Shown one piece after another: positions 8,572 to 16,560 of a DNA stretch of 64,000 nt. Under the pieces are notes generated by a model that was given only the letters and a program-made list of their open reading frames with translations, was not told where the DNA came from and made no database searches. Numbering within the stretch: position 1 is the stretch's first letter; each line of letters opens with the position of its first letter. The DNA is from CALLPQ01 sp038531745 (GTDB lineage: Bacteria > Pseudomonadota > Alphaproteobacteria > Caulobacterales > Parvularculaceae): positions 1 to 64,000 of the forward strand of contig JBCBBJ010000006.1 of assembly GCA_038531745.1 (NCBI GenBank), written 5' to 3'. The translations under genes and the position numbers were made by a program.

Positions 8572-9176
8572 CCAAGCCCCGTTAGTAAGTTTGCTGTTTC
8601 ATAAAGCGGTAGGCCCACCACATTGGTGTAGGAGCCTGACAGGCTGATGATGTGGCGGGCAAATTGTCCCTGGATCCCGTAGCCACCGGCCTTACCCTGC
8701 CATTCGCCGCAGGCAAGATAGGCATCCATAGCCGGTTTATTCAGATGACGGACTTTGACCCGTGTCTCAACAACCTTGACCCGTATGGTGCCACCGGGCG
8801 CGATGAGGCACACGCCGGAATAGACCCGGTGGCTTCGCCCGCTTAACAGGTCGAGACAGGCTTGCGCCTCACCGGGCAAATCGGTTTTTGGTAAAATCCG
8901 TGTACCCACGGCAACCGCGGTGTCGGCGCCCAGCACAAACTGATCGGGGAAGCCGGTGGCAACGGCGTGCGCCTTTTCGCGCGCAAGGCGGTGAACATAG
9001 GCGCGGACGCCTTCGGTCCTTCCGCCTTTTAGCGTGCGAACGGTTTCATCAATATCCGCCGGGTGGATGAGGGCTGGCCGCACGTCGATCTGCGCCAGCA
9101 GATTAAGGCGCCGCGGGCTGGCGCTTGCCAAAACAAGCGCGCCGGGGTCGGGCTGATCGGACGGCGGCCTTGCCAT
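8553..9176 (-). CDS. maf: Maf-type nucleoside triphosphate pyrophosphatase
   Basis: House-cleaning pyrophosphatase (207 aa) that hydrolyses dTTP/UTP or modified nucleotides to monophosphates. The family signature LVLASASPRRLNLL begins near residue 14; ADIDET, the LAREKA motif, VLGADTAVAV with the catalytic Asp, and GKAGGYGIQG follow in the usual order. Family members are about 190-210 aa, matching this length. It lies between infA and the RNase gene on the minus strand and overlaps the latter. Confidence 0.93.
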   Translation of the reverse strand: MARPPSDQPDPGALVLASASPRRLNLLAQIDVRPALIHPADIDETVRTLKGGRTEGVRAYVHRLAREKAHAVATGFPDQFVLGADTAVAVGTRILPKTDLPGEAQACLDLLSGRSHRVYSGVCLIAPGGTIRVKVVETRVKVRHLNKPAMDAYLACGEWQGKAGGYGIQGQFARHIISLSGSYTNVVGLPLYETANLLTGLGWQAPS

Positions 9177-9246
9177 GTGGACACCCCCTGATTTGTTATC
9201 GCTAAAAGCCCCTTACCCGCATGCGCGCATGGGCCCCGATAACCGC

Positions 9247-9465
9247 CTATTTAAACCGATAGGTAATGCGCCCTTTGGTCAAATCATAGGGCGTCATTTC
9301 AACCAGCACCTTATCCCCCGCCAGCACACGAATACGGTTTTTCCGCATCTTCCCGGCCGTGTGGGCGATGATTTCGTGCTCATTTTCCAGTTTTACCCGA
9401 AAGGTGGCGTTAGGCAGCAATTCTTCCACCACGCCCTCAAACTCAAGGAGTTCTTCTTTCGCCAT
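9247..9465 (-). CDS. infA: Translation initiation factor IF-1
   Basis: Essential 72-aa OB-fold factor that binds the ribosomal A site during initiation. MAKEELLEFEGVVEELLPNA, the EHEIIAHTAGKMRKNRIRVL core and the LTKGRITYRFK end are near-invariant in the family. Length is exactly the usual 72 residues. It precedes maf on the same strand after a 70-base gap containing GC-rich inverted sequence. No anomalies. Confidence 0.98.
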   Translation of the reverse strand: MAKEELLEFEGVVEELLPNATFRVKLENEHEIIAHTAGKMRKNRIRVLAGDKVLVEMTPYDLTKGRITYRFK

Positions 9466-9596
9466 TACTGTTGGGCTCCGGTTCGTATCAGGATCATAAA
9501 TCAGGTCTCTCGTGTTTGTGTAACAGGGGACAAGGGTTGCCCACCAAAGGGGTAGATGATGCGAAAGTGCGGGAAAATCAAGGTTTTGCCACCGCT

Positions 9597-10016
9597 TTAA
9601 GCTTGTTCCAGGAAGCGTTCGCGAATTTTTGCGGCAATCTCATCGCGCACAGAACGATAAGCCGCGAGCACAGCCGCCTCCCCGCCAGCTACGGTGGAAG
9701 GGTTGTCGATGGGCCAGAATTCTAGCCGCTCTTTGGGCAAAAGCCGGCGCACCTCCCCCACCACTTCCGGGGTGAGCGCCACCACAAGATCAAAATCATC
9801 CAAATCGATGGCTGCCAGCGTTTTCGCCTGGGAGGTGCCAAGCGACAAATCAAGCTCCGACAACACCGTATCGGTGAAAGGATCGCGCCACCCGGGATAG
9901 AGGCCGGCCGAATCGATGTGCGTGTCCGCCGACACCATGCTCGCCATCAGGCAGGCCGCCATGGGCGAGCGCACCGAATTCATATTGCAAATAAAAAGAA
10001 CGGATCGGGGGGCCAT
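9597..10016 (-). CDS. Low-molecular-weight protein tyrosine phosphatase-like / arsenate reductase-like protein
   Basis: Cytoplasmic protein of the low-molecular-weight phosphatase fold (139 aa). The P-loop FICNMNSVRSPMA gives the catalytic CX5R with Cys10 and Arg16, and the general-acid loop is represented by WPIDNPS. ArsC of the thioredoxin-coupled type shares this fold, but no additional redox cysteine pair is visible, so phosphatase activity is more likely. It is 19 bases downstream of the UPF0262 gene and upstream of infA, a conserved alphaproteobacterial order. The biological substrate is not known. Confidence 0.8.
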   Translation of the reverse strand: MAPRSVLFICNMNSVRSPMAACLMASMVSADTHIDSAGLYPGWRDPFTDTVLSELDLSLGTSQAKTLAAIDLDDFDLVVALTPEVVGEVRRLLPKERLEFWPIDNPSTVAGGEAAVLAAYRSVRDEIAAKIRERFLEQA

Positions 10017-10034
10017 GGTGGGTCGGTGTTCCCG

Positions 10035-10547
10035 TTAGCGCATATGGAAGCTGCAGATGAGGGTAAAAAGGCGGCGGGCGGTATCATTATCGAGGGCGAT
10101 TTTGTCTTTTAGCCGTTCGCGCAAAATGTCCGAGCCCTCATTGTGCATGGCGCGTCTTGCCATATCGACGGTTTCAATCTGGGAGGGTGCGGCATTGCGG
10201 ATCGCCTCGTGATAGCTTTCACAAAGCAGGAAGTAGTCCTTTATGATCTTGCGCAACGGCATGAGAGACAAATGCACTGAACCGAGCTGATCGCCGCCCT
10301 CCCGGCGCACATCAAAAACAAGCCGCCGTTCCACGATAGACAGGTAGAGTTCAAACGGCCCTTCGCCCGCGCCCTCGGGCTGGAACATGTTGACCTCTAA
10401 CAGGTCATAGATCGCCACCTTGCGCTCATATTCAATATCGGCGGTGGCGCGGGCAAGCGAGCGTTCGTCCAGATCGATTTTCACGATCCGGTTTTTGGGC
10501 TTGCCATCTGCGCTTTCATCCGCGCTTTGATCTGCCTCGTCAGCCAT
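10035..10547 (-). CDS. UPF0262 family protein
   Basis: Conserved alphaproteobacterial protein of unknown function, 170 aa. Recognised by the run IVKIDLDERSLARA, the block FELYLSIVERRLVFDVR, and LRKIIKDYFLLCESYHEAIR in the middle. The first 20 residues are Asp/Glu/Ser-rich and probably disordered. It heads the minus-strand group UPF0262, phosphatase, infA, maf, RNase, yacG; in other alphaproteobacteria hisD often lies just upstream, and it is absent here. Nothing in the sequence suggests a catalytic site. Confidence 0.88.
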   Translation of the reverse strand: MADEADQSADESADGKPKNRIVKIDLDERSLARATADIEYERKVAIYDLLEVNMFQPEGAGEGPFELYLSIVERRLVFDVRREGGDQLGSVHLSLMPLRKIIKDYFLLCESYHEAIRNAAPSQIETVDMARRAMHNEGSDILRERLKDKIALDNDTARRLFTLICSFHMR

Positions 10548-10691
10548 GTGCTTGCCGTGGTGCCTTGCCGTGGGGAGTCGTCAGGGGGTTCAGGCGCGCC
10601 ACCTTTCGTGGAGACGCACCTACCACTTATTCGCGGTGCACTCTTAAGTGAATTAAGGCCACCTCGCCAGCCCGGTCCTTCATCGCCAGGC

Positions 10692-11399
10692 TCACGCCCT
10701 TAGGGACTGTTGATCGACGCGCAAATGGTGCTCATCAATGGAGAAGACCCGTGCACGACCCATGGCCCACACCGTTAGATTGTCCCCAAACAACCCGCGC
10801 ATGGCCGGATCAAGGACATTGAGCCCCCCGGTGAACGCGCCCATGGACGGCAGGATCAGCCGGCGATCATCATGAACAAAGCAGCGGCGGCGGAGCGTGC
10901 GCCCTTCGGCCTCGATCCGGGCACAGGGGTGATAATGCCCGGAGACTTCACCACGCTGAACAATTGCCGCGGCCTCGTGCTGAAAGTGAAGCCCGCCTAC
11001 CGCATGGCGGACACACGCCCGCCCGCCCAGGGCCTTTGGCGGCTCAGGATCATGATTGCCCAAGATCCAGACCCAATCGGTTCGCCGGGTTAACTGCTCA
11101 AGTGCGGCAAGATCATCATCATACATCCGCGCTTGCGCACCAAGATCATGGAAACTGTCACCAAGGCTAATTACGCATGCGGGTTGAAACCGGTCTATAA
11201 GCCGCGCCACCGTCGCAAGGGTTGCGCGCGTATCATAGGGCGGTAGCAGGACCCCGCGCCGCGCAAAAGACGAGCCCTTTTCAAAATGAAGATCAGAGAC
11301 AATCAGCGTCGCGTGATCGGGCAACCATAACGCCCCGCTATGATCAGGGTGCACCATCTCGCCAGCAAATGCGAACAAAGGCAGATCAGATCGACTCAT
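10692..11399 (-). CDS. pdeM: PdeM, ligase-associated DNA damage response phosphoesterase
   Basis: Calcineurin-type metallophosphoesterase (235 aa) of the PdeM family, tied by genomic association to the LHR helicase-ligase-exonuclease repair set. Metal-binding motifs are in order: SDLHFEKG near residue 34, GDSFHD near 80, ILGNHDPE near 115, SGHYHPC near 155. Unlike the usual layout, it is about 8.7 kb from the helicase gene at 20075 and separated from it by unrelated metabolic genes, although on the same strand. Divergent from the ABC exporter at 11529. Confidence 0.88.
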   Translation of the reverse strand: MSRSDLPLFAFAGEMVHPDHSGALWLPDHATLIVSDLHFEKGSSFARRGVLLPPYDTRATLATVARLIDRFQPACVISLGDSFHDLGAQARMYDDDLAALEQLTRRTDWVWILGNHDPEPPKALGGRACVRHAVGGLHFQHEAAAIVQRGEVSGHYHPCARIEAEGRTLRRRCFVHDDRRLILPSMGAFTGGLNVLDPAMRGLFGDNLTVWAMGRARVFSIDEHHLRVDQQSLRA

Positions 11400-11528
11400 T
11401 GCGATATCATGGAAGCGAAAACAACGCGGAGCAAGGCCTTGAATTCAATTGCACAATGCGGGGGCCCATCCCATATACGCTCAGCGGAATGCGGCCCTAC
11501 GCCCGGCACCGATTAGGTTTAACGATCC

Positions 11529-13445
11529 ATGACAACGCCCTCCCCCGATCAGCCACGCGGCGGCGCAACTGCGCAGCGGGCCAGCGCTTTCGCTGAAGAA
11601 TTGGCGCGTGACCGTCAGCACCGGGAAAAAGCGCGCACCTTGCAACCGCTGCGCCGGTTGCTGCCCATGATCTTGCGCTATCCGGGACTGCTGGCTGCGT
11701 TTGTGGTTTTTCTTGTCCTCGCCTCAGCTCTGACCTTGATGTTGCCAGCGGCTTTCCGTCTCGTGGTTGATTGCGGTTTTGCCGGGGCCCTGGCGACCGA
11801 TAGCTGCGCGGTGCCCGCGGCGCGCGCGCTCGGCACGGGGGAAAATCTTGGGGTCTTCTTTGTGGCGGGTATGGGGGTTGCCGTCGCCCTGGGCCTCGCC
11901 AGTGCGCTGCGCTACTACTTTATCTCACGGCTGGGCGAACGCGTGGTGGCGGATTTGCGGCAGCGGGTATTTGCCCACCTTGTGACCCTGTCGCCAAAGT
12001 TTTATGCCGATGTGCGCACCGGCGAAGTCTTGTCCCGTCTGACCACTGACACAACGCTGATCCAGACCCTGGTTGGCTCTTCTATCTCCGTGGCGGTCCG
12101 GACGCTGGCAACTACAGTGGGCGCGTTGGTCCTGATGGTTGTTGTCAGCTGGAAACTGGCGCTAATGGTTTTGGTGCTGGGGCCAATCATCCTTGGGCCG
12201 ATTATTGTGTTTGGACAACGGGTACAACGCTTGTCCCGTTCGGGGCAAGACAGCCTCGCCAGCGCCTCGGCACGCGCGGGGGAAAGCCTGATGGCCATCG
12301 AAACGGTTCAGGCTTTTACCCGGGAGACCAAAGAAGTCACCGGCTTCACCGACGCCGTGGAGGAAACCTACCGCGTGGCACACCGGCGCATTGTTGTGCG
12401 CTCGGTCATGACGTCGATCTTGTTCTCGCTGGTGCTCAGTGCCCTGATCGCTGTGTTGTGGTTTGGCGCGCTGCAGGTTCAAAACGGTGCGATGACGCCT
12501 GGCGCCATGACCCAGTTTGTGATGTACGCGTTTGTGGCCGTCAGCGGTGTGGGCTTTCTCACCGAAACCTATACGGAGGTGATGCGCGCCGCCGGGGCAA
12601 CCGAACGGCTCATGGAAATCCTCCACTGGACGCCGGAGATTACGGCACCCGCCGCGCCGGCGATTTTACCGGCGCCGGTGCGCGGCCATGTTGCGCTCAA
12701 CGATTTGCATTTTGCCTACCCCTCGCGCCCCGACAATAAGGTGCTGGACGGCTTGTCATTCACCGTGGAGGCCGGGGAAACGGTTGCCCTTGTGGGCCCG
12801 TCGGGTGCCGGCAAAAGCACGGTCTTTCAGTTGCTATTGCGGTTTTATGACCCGGGGTCCGGGACGCTCAGCATTGATGGCAGTGACATCAGAACCCTTG
12901 CGCCAAAAACCTTGCGAGAGACCCTCGCCATCGTCCAACAAAATGCCCCCCTCTTTGCCGGCAATGTCCATGACAACATCCTCTATGGCCGCCTTGATGC
13001 CAGCGAAGAAGAGGTGCGCGCCGCCGCCCGCGCGGCCAATGCCCATGACTTTATTTGCGCACTGAGCAATGGATACAAAACGGAGCTGGGTGAAGGGGCG
13101 CAGCAACTCTCCGGTGGGCAACGTCAGCGCCTTTCTATCGCGCGGGCAATTTTGCGCGGCGCGCCCATCCTCCTTCTTGATGAAGCAACAAGCGCGCTAG
13201 ATTCGGAAAGTGAACGCGCGGTGCAGAATGCCTTCGAGGAGATTTCGAAAGACCGTACGACACTGGTTATTGCCCACCGTCTGTCCACTGTTCTGCATGC
13301 AGATCGGATTCTGGTCATGGATCAGGGCAAAGTGGTTGAGACCGGCAATCATGCCAGCCTGATGAAAGAGAACGGGCTTTATGCCCGGTTCGCCGAGCTA
13401 CAATTTGGCGAAACACGGGGCACGGTAATGGACGCGGCAGAATAG
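11529..13445 (+). CDS. ABC exporter, fused permease-ATPase (MsbA/lipid-type)
   Basis: Half-size ABC exporter, 638 aa, in the inner membrane. Six membrane segments occupy about 45-340 with ERVVADLRQRVFAHL and the GEVLSRLTTD coupling region typical of type IV exporters. The nucleotide-binding domain has Walker A GPSGAGKST, signature LSGGQRQRLS, Walker B ILLLDEATSALD and the H-loop IAHRLST. The best general match is the MsbA-like/multidrug group; the substrate is not evident. No binding protein or partner half-transporter is nearby, so a homodimer is expected. Followed by a palindromic intergenic repeat. Confidence 0.9.
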   Translation: MTTPSPDQPRGGATAQRASAFAEELARDRQHREKARTLQPLRRLLPMILRYPGLLAAFVVFLVLASALTLMLPAAFRLVVDCGFAGALATDSCAVPAARALGTGENLGVFFVAGMGVAVALGLASALRYYFISRLGERVVADLRQRVFAHLVTLSPKFYADVRTGEVLSRLTTDTTLIQTLVGSSISVAVRTLATTVGALVLMVVVSWKLALMVLVLGPIILGPIIVFGQRVQRLSRSGQDSLASASARAGESLMAIETVQAFTRETKEVTGFTDAVEETYRVAHRRIVVRSVMTSILFSLVLSALIAVLWFGALQVQNGAMTPGAMTQFVMYAFVAVSGVGFLTETYTEVMRAAGATERLMEILHWTPEITAPAAPAILPAPVRGHVALNDLHFAYPSRPDNKVLDGLSFTVEAGETVALVGPSGAGKSTVFQLLLRFYDPGSGTLSIDGSDIRTLAPKTLRETLAIVQQNAPLFAGNVHDNILYGRLDASEEEVRAAARAANAHDFICALSNGYKTELGEGAQQLSGGQRQRLSIARAILRGAPILLLDEATSALDSESERAVQNAFEEISKDRTTLVIAHRLSTVLHADRILVMDQGKVVETGNHASLMKENGLYARFAELQFGETRGTVMDAAE

Positions 13446-13500
13446 CGAAGGCGGTCTTTTGAACGGGAATCATTCTCCGGATGAGGAACACCAACTCACC

Positions 13501-13600
13501 CCTCATCCTGAGGAGGTCGTCTTTGGCGGCTGTCTCGAAGGATGGAGTGGGAGGCGATCCTTCGAGACACGGTCCTCACGGACCAATCCTCAGGATGAGG
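13501..13600. repeat. Large composite palindromic intergenic element
   Basis: Outer arms CCTCATCCTGAGGA (13501-13514) and TCCTCAGGATGAGG (13587-13600) pair perfectly; inner arms TGTCTCGAAGGAT (13531-13543) and ATCCTTCGAGACA (13557-13569) also pair perfectly, with a small GGTCC/GGACC hairpin at 13571-13584. This nested structure matches a repeat type found many times between genes in alphaproteobacterial genomes (family knowledge); this window contains one copy. It lies between the convergent ABC exporter and M48 peptidase genes and could act as a bidirectional terminator. Confidence 0.8.
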
Positions 13601-13617
13601 ACCAATAAAACAACCCG

Positions 13618-14988
13618 CTAATAATTGCGCGGCTTGGTGCCGATCACCTTAACTTTTGCCCCGGCGGGCATTGCCCCCTCATTAGCTAGCCCGTTGATGA
13701 TCCGAAAGCGCTGTTCCTGGTAGGAAGGAAATGCCATACCCCTTGCCAGGGAACGCACGCTATCACCGCGCCGCGCCGTCACCACATCGATCTGCCGGGT
13801 TGGCGGCACGTTGAGCCGCGCCGGATTGACCTGTTGCAGGGTGTTAATCGACTGATTGATCGAGCCTGAAAGCTGGCGTGTTAGGTTTGGCGGGGTCACC
13901 CACAAAAATACGTATTTTGCCTCGCCGTCCCAATCAATCACATAGCCGGTCAGGTCGAGATTGCCCTGCTGGGTTTGCAATTGACCGCGGCCCACCGCCG
14001 CCGGGCGCCCATTGACCTGGCCATTTTGCACCGGTCGAAAATCAGTTTTTAGTTGTTGTGACATGGGCCCTTCAAGGATTTCCTGAGGGGTTCCCTGCCC
14101 GCCGGTAATCGTAAACTGCATTTGCGCGCCCGATTGGGAGCGCGCCAATACTGCCGAAGTTGAATTTTGCAATTGGAACCCTTGTGGCACCGCAAAGGCA
14201 AACCCGATTTCTGGATGCACAAACGTGTTTCCCTGAATATAGCCCTGGGCGTAAGCGTCCTCTCCAAACAAGAGACCATCGATCAGATTGAGATAGCGGT
14301 CACGATTGATTTCTTTGCGCCCCGTAGTCTCAATCACTTGAGCCTGCTCGGCGGCTTCGCGGACACGGTTTGCCGAGTTGGGGTGGGTCGACAAAAACTC
14401 CGGTGGGCGCTCGCGCCCGGCAATCTGTCCCTCCAGCGCCGACCAGCGACCGAGCGTATTGAGAAAATAGGCTGCCGCTAAAGGATCGTACCCGGAATTT
14501 GCAAGCAACCTGACGCCAACACTATCGGCCTCATATTCCTGATTACGATTATAGCTGAGGAGATAAAGCTGCGCGGCCTGGCCGATGGCTTCTGCCGTCT
14601 GGGCGTTGCCCGATAGGATACCCGCGAGCGCCGCACCAATGCCGGTGACGTTACTGCGGCTCACCCGCTCGGCGGTATGACGTTCAAAGACGTGGCCGAT
14701 TTCATGGCCGATAACGCCGGCGAGCTCCGCCTCACTATTGGCAAGCGCCAAAAGCCCGCGAGTGATATAAACGTGACCCGGCAAGGCGAACGCATTGACA
14801 ACCGGGCTATCGAGCACGGTCATTTTGATGTCTGCCGTGGGCTGCGCTGAACCGGCCAGCAAGCGCCGTGTCAAATCATCCGCATAGGCCCGAATTTCGG
14901 GGTTCGCAATCTCGCCCCCATAAGCGGCAAGAATTTTCGGATGCTCCTGCAGGCCGATCTGTTTTTCCTGCGCCGGTGAGAGGCCCAT
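13618..14988 (-). CDS. M48-family metallopeptidase with LysM-like tail, signal peptide lost by a nonsense codon
   Basis: BepA/LoiP-like zinc peptidase, 456 aa from ATG 14988. The catalytic motif HEIGHVFERH sits near residue 94-103 and the third ligand is in NQEYEADSVGV near 155. The C-terminal 45 residues (VTARRGDSVRSLARGM...) resemble a LysM-type domain. Upstream, in the same frame, lies a lipoprotein signal peptide starting at 15069 that is ended by TGA at 15009-15007, exactly where the lipobox Cys codon is expected. If translated only from 14988 the protein would stay in the cytoplasm. The gene is therefore probably a recent pseudogene, or the base is a sequencing error (TGC to TGA). Confidence 0.82.
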   Translation of the reverse strand: MGLSPAQEKQIGLQEHPKILAAYGGEIANPEIRAYADDLTRRLLAGSAQPTADIKMTVLDSPVVNAFALPGHVYITRGLLALANSEAELAGVIGHEIGHVFERHTAERVSRSNVTGIGAALAGILSGNAQTAEAIGQAAQLYLLSYNRNQEYEADSVGVRLLANSGYDPLAAAYFLNTLGRWSALEGQIAGRERPPEFLSTHPNSANRVREAAEQAQVIETTGRKEINRDRYLNLIDGLLFGEDAYAQGYIQGNTFVHPEIGFAFAVPQGFQLQNSTSAVLARSQSGAQMQFTITGGQGTPQEILEGPMSQQLKTDFRPVQNGQVNGRPAAVGRGQLQTQQGNLDLTGYVIDWDGEAKYVFLWVTPPNLTRQLSGSINQSINTLQQVNPARLNVPPTRQIDVVTARRGDSVRSLARGMAFPSYQEQRFRIINGLANEGAMPAGAKVKVIGTKPRNY

Positions 14989-15069
14989 TGGCCCCCCAGT
15001 GGAGGATCACGCCGCCAGCACGCAGGAAAGCCCTGCAAAAACGGTAAGTAGAATGGAATTTTTCATCAT
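14989..15069 (-). pseudogene. Detached lipoprotein signal peptide of the M48 peptidase
   Basis: From ATG 15069 the frame reads MMKNSILLTVFAGLSCVLAA, then TGA, then SSTGGPMGLSP in the same frame as the peptidase. The LAA-x-SS context is a textbook lipobox in which x should be Cys. A GGGG-containing ribosome-binding site lies just upstream of the start. One base change (A to C or T at the third position) restores an intact 483-residue lipoprotein. Confidence 0.75.
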
Positions 15070-15154
15070 TTGCCCCAGATTGTCACCCTAAGTGGCGCTC
15101 AGAGTAGCAAATCACACGCTCATCTCAATATAGCCGAGCCCAAACGGGCACCGC

Positions 15155-16216
15155 CTACGTCAAACCGGGGCCCGGCACCGGCTCAAAATAGGCCTGCACA
15201 TCAGCCCGGTTGATTTCAGCCAAGGTTGCCGGCGACCAACGGGGCGTCTTGTCTTTATCGATGATCAGGGCGCGGACGCCCTCAAAAAAATCATCGCCCG
15301 CCATGATGTTTGAGACGAGGGCATATTCCATGTCCATCACCGCATCGAAGGGGAGCACCGCACCCCGGCGTAATTGCTCAAAAGTGAGCGCTAGGGAGGT
15401 GGGCGACATGCGCAAGAGTAAGGCATGGGTGTCGCGGGCAAAATCCGTCGTGCCGACTGCCAGCGCCGCCATGATCGCGTCAACACTTTCCTTACCGTCA
15501 AAATAGTGCGTGATCTCTTCCATTTGTACACGGATGGGTTGGTCAATATCCGTATCCCCATGACGATCAAGGACGTTTTTTACTAGACCCGCCGGATCAG
15601 TGTCACCGGTGAACGCGAGGCCTAAAAGATCTGTACGCAACGCATCGGTCTTTGCCGTCGGCACATAATGGGTTGCGATCCCGGTGGCGAGGCAATCACC
15701 GGCTTTCGCGCGCGCGCCGGTCAAACCGTAGTAAAAACCCAAACCGCCCGGCAAACGCGGTAAGAAATAGCCGCCGCCCACATCGGGGATCAATCCGATG
15801 CCCGTTTCGGGCATGGCGAATAGCGTTCGGTCACCCACAATCCGAAATTGACCGTGCACGGAAACACCGACGCCGCCGCCCATGACGATACCGTCAATCA
15901 GCGCCACATAGGGTTTGGGAAAATGAAAAACCAATTTGTTGGTGGCATATTCATGGCGGAAAAAATCCGCCGGGCCCGACGGGTCCATTTTTGCCGTGTC
16001 ATGCAACCACCGGATATCGCCCCCGGCACAGAATGCCTTCTCGCCCGCCCCCTCAATGAAGACAGCTTTGACCGCAGGGTCGTCAGCCCACTGAGCGAGC
16101 TGCGCCCGCATGCGGATAACCATATCAAGGGTCAGTGCATTGAGCGCCTTTGGCCGGTCCAGGGTGATCATCCCCCACGCGCCGTCCCGCGCGAAACGGA
16201 CTTCTGGATCAGGCAT
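15155..16216 (-). CDS. 3-hydroxyisobutyryl-CoA hydrolase / enoyl-CoA hydratase family
   Basis: Crotonase-fold enzyme (353 aa) of the HIBCH type, which removes CoA from 3-hydroxyisobutyryl-CoA in valine breakdown. The length (about 350, longer than the 260 of enoyl-CoA hydratases) and the motifs KAFCAGGDIRWL, DGIVMGGGVGVS and PETGIGLIPDVGGGYFLPRL are characteristic of this subgroup. ATG 16216 shares one base with the stop of the DUF1330 gene (TGATG). The acyl-CoA dehydrogenase at 16561-17709 on the same strand would supply an earlier step of the same pathway. Confidence 0.87.
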   Translation of the reverse strand: MPDPEVRFARDGAWGMITLDRPKALNALTLDMVIRMRAQLAQWADDPAVKAVFIEGAGEKAFCAGGDIRWLHDTAKMDPSGPADFFRHEYATNKLVFHFPKPYVALIDGIVMGGGVGVSVHGQFRIVGDRTLFAMPETGIGLIPDVGGGYFLPRLPGGLGFYYGLTGARAKAGDCLATGIATHYVPTAKTDALRTDLLGLAFTGDTDPAGLVKNVLDRHGDTDIDQPIRVQMEEITHYFDGKESVDAIMAALAVGTTDFARDTHALLLRMSPTSLALTFEQLRRGAVLPFDAVMDMEYALVSNIMAGDDFFEGVRALIIDKDKTPRWSPATLAEINRADVQAYFEPVPGPGLT

Positions 16217-16506
16217 CAAGCTGCACCCTCAATAATCACAAAATCGGTTTCGCCATAGCGCCGGCGCAGCTCTGCCGCTGCCTGATATTCCGGCGATTCA
16301 TAAGCCTCGATCGCGGTCGCATAGCTTGGCCATTCCACCACCACATGGCGCGACCGCGATTGACCTTCGACCACTTTATGGTCGCCGCCGCGGATCACAA
16401 ACCGCGCCCCATATTTTTCATAGGCCCCTTGCGCTGCTTTCAGGTAGGCGGGGTAATTCTCAGGGTCCGTCACATCCACACGAACCATCCAATAACCTTT
16501 GGGCAT
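16216..16506 (-). CDS. DUF1330 family protein
   Basis: Small protein (96 aa) with the ferredoxin-like dimeric alpha-beta-barrel fold of DUF1330. Recognisable sequence: KGYWMVRVDVTDPENYPAYLKA at the start (split here for brevity), FVIRGGDHKVVEG, and VVVEWPSYATAIEAYESPEYQ. Function in the family is unknown. It lies between the acyl-CoA dehydrogenase and the hydrolase on the same strand and overlaps the latter by one base, so it is likely co-transcribed with branched-chain catabolism genes. Confidence 0.87.
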   Translation of the reverse strand: MPKGYWMVRVDVTDPENYPAYLKAAQGAYEKYGARFVIRGGDHKVVEGQSRSRHVVVEWPSYATAIEAYESPEYQAAAELRRRYGETDFVIIEGAA

Positions 16507-16560
16507 AGGTATTCCTTTCGGCCGCCCCCTCGGGGAGGGAACAAACGGGGGGTGGGTCGG

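Noticed and set aside
15007..15069. UGA as selenocysteine in place of the lipobox cysteine
   Set aside because: No convincing SECIS-type stem-loop follows the UGA, and no selenoprotein genes are nearby. A mutation or sequencing error is simpler.
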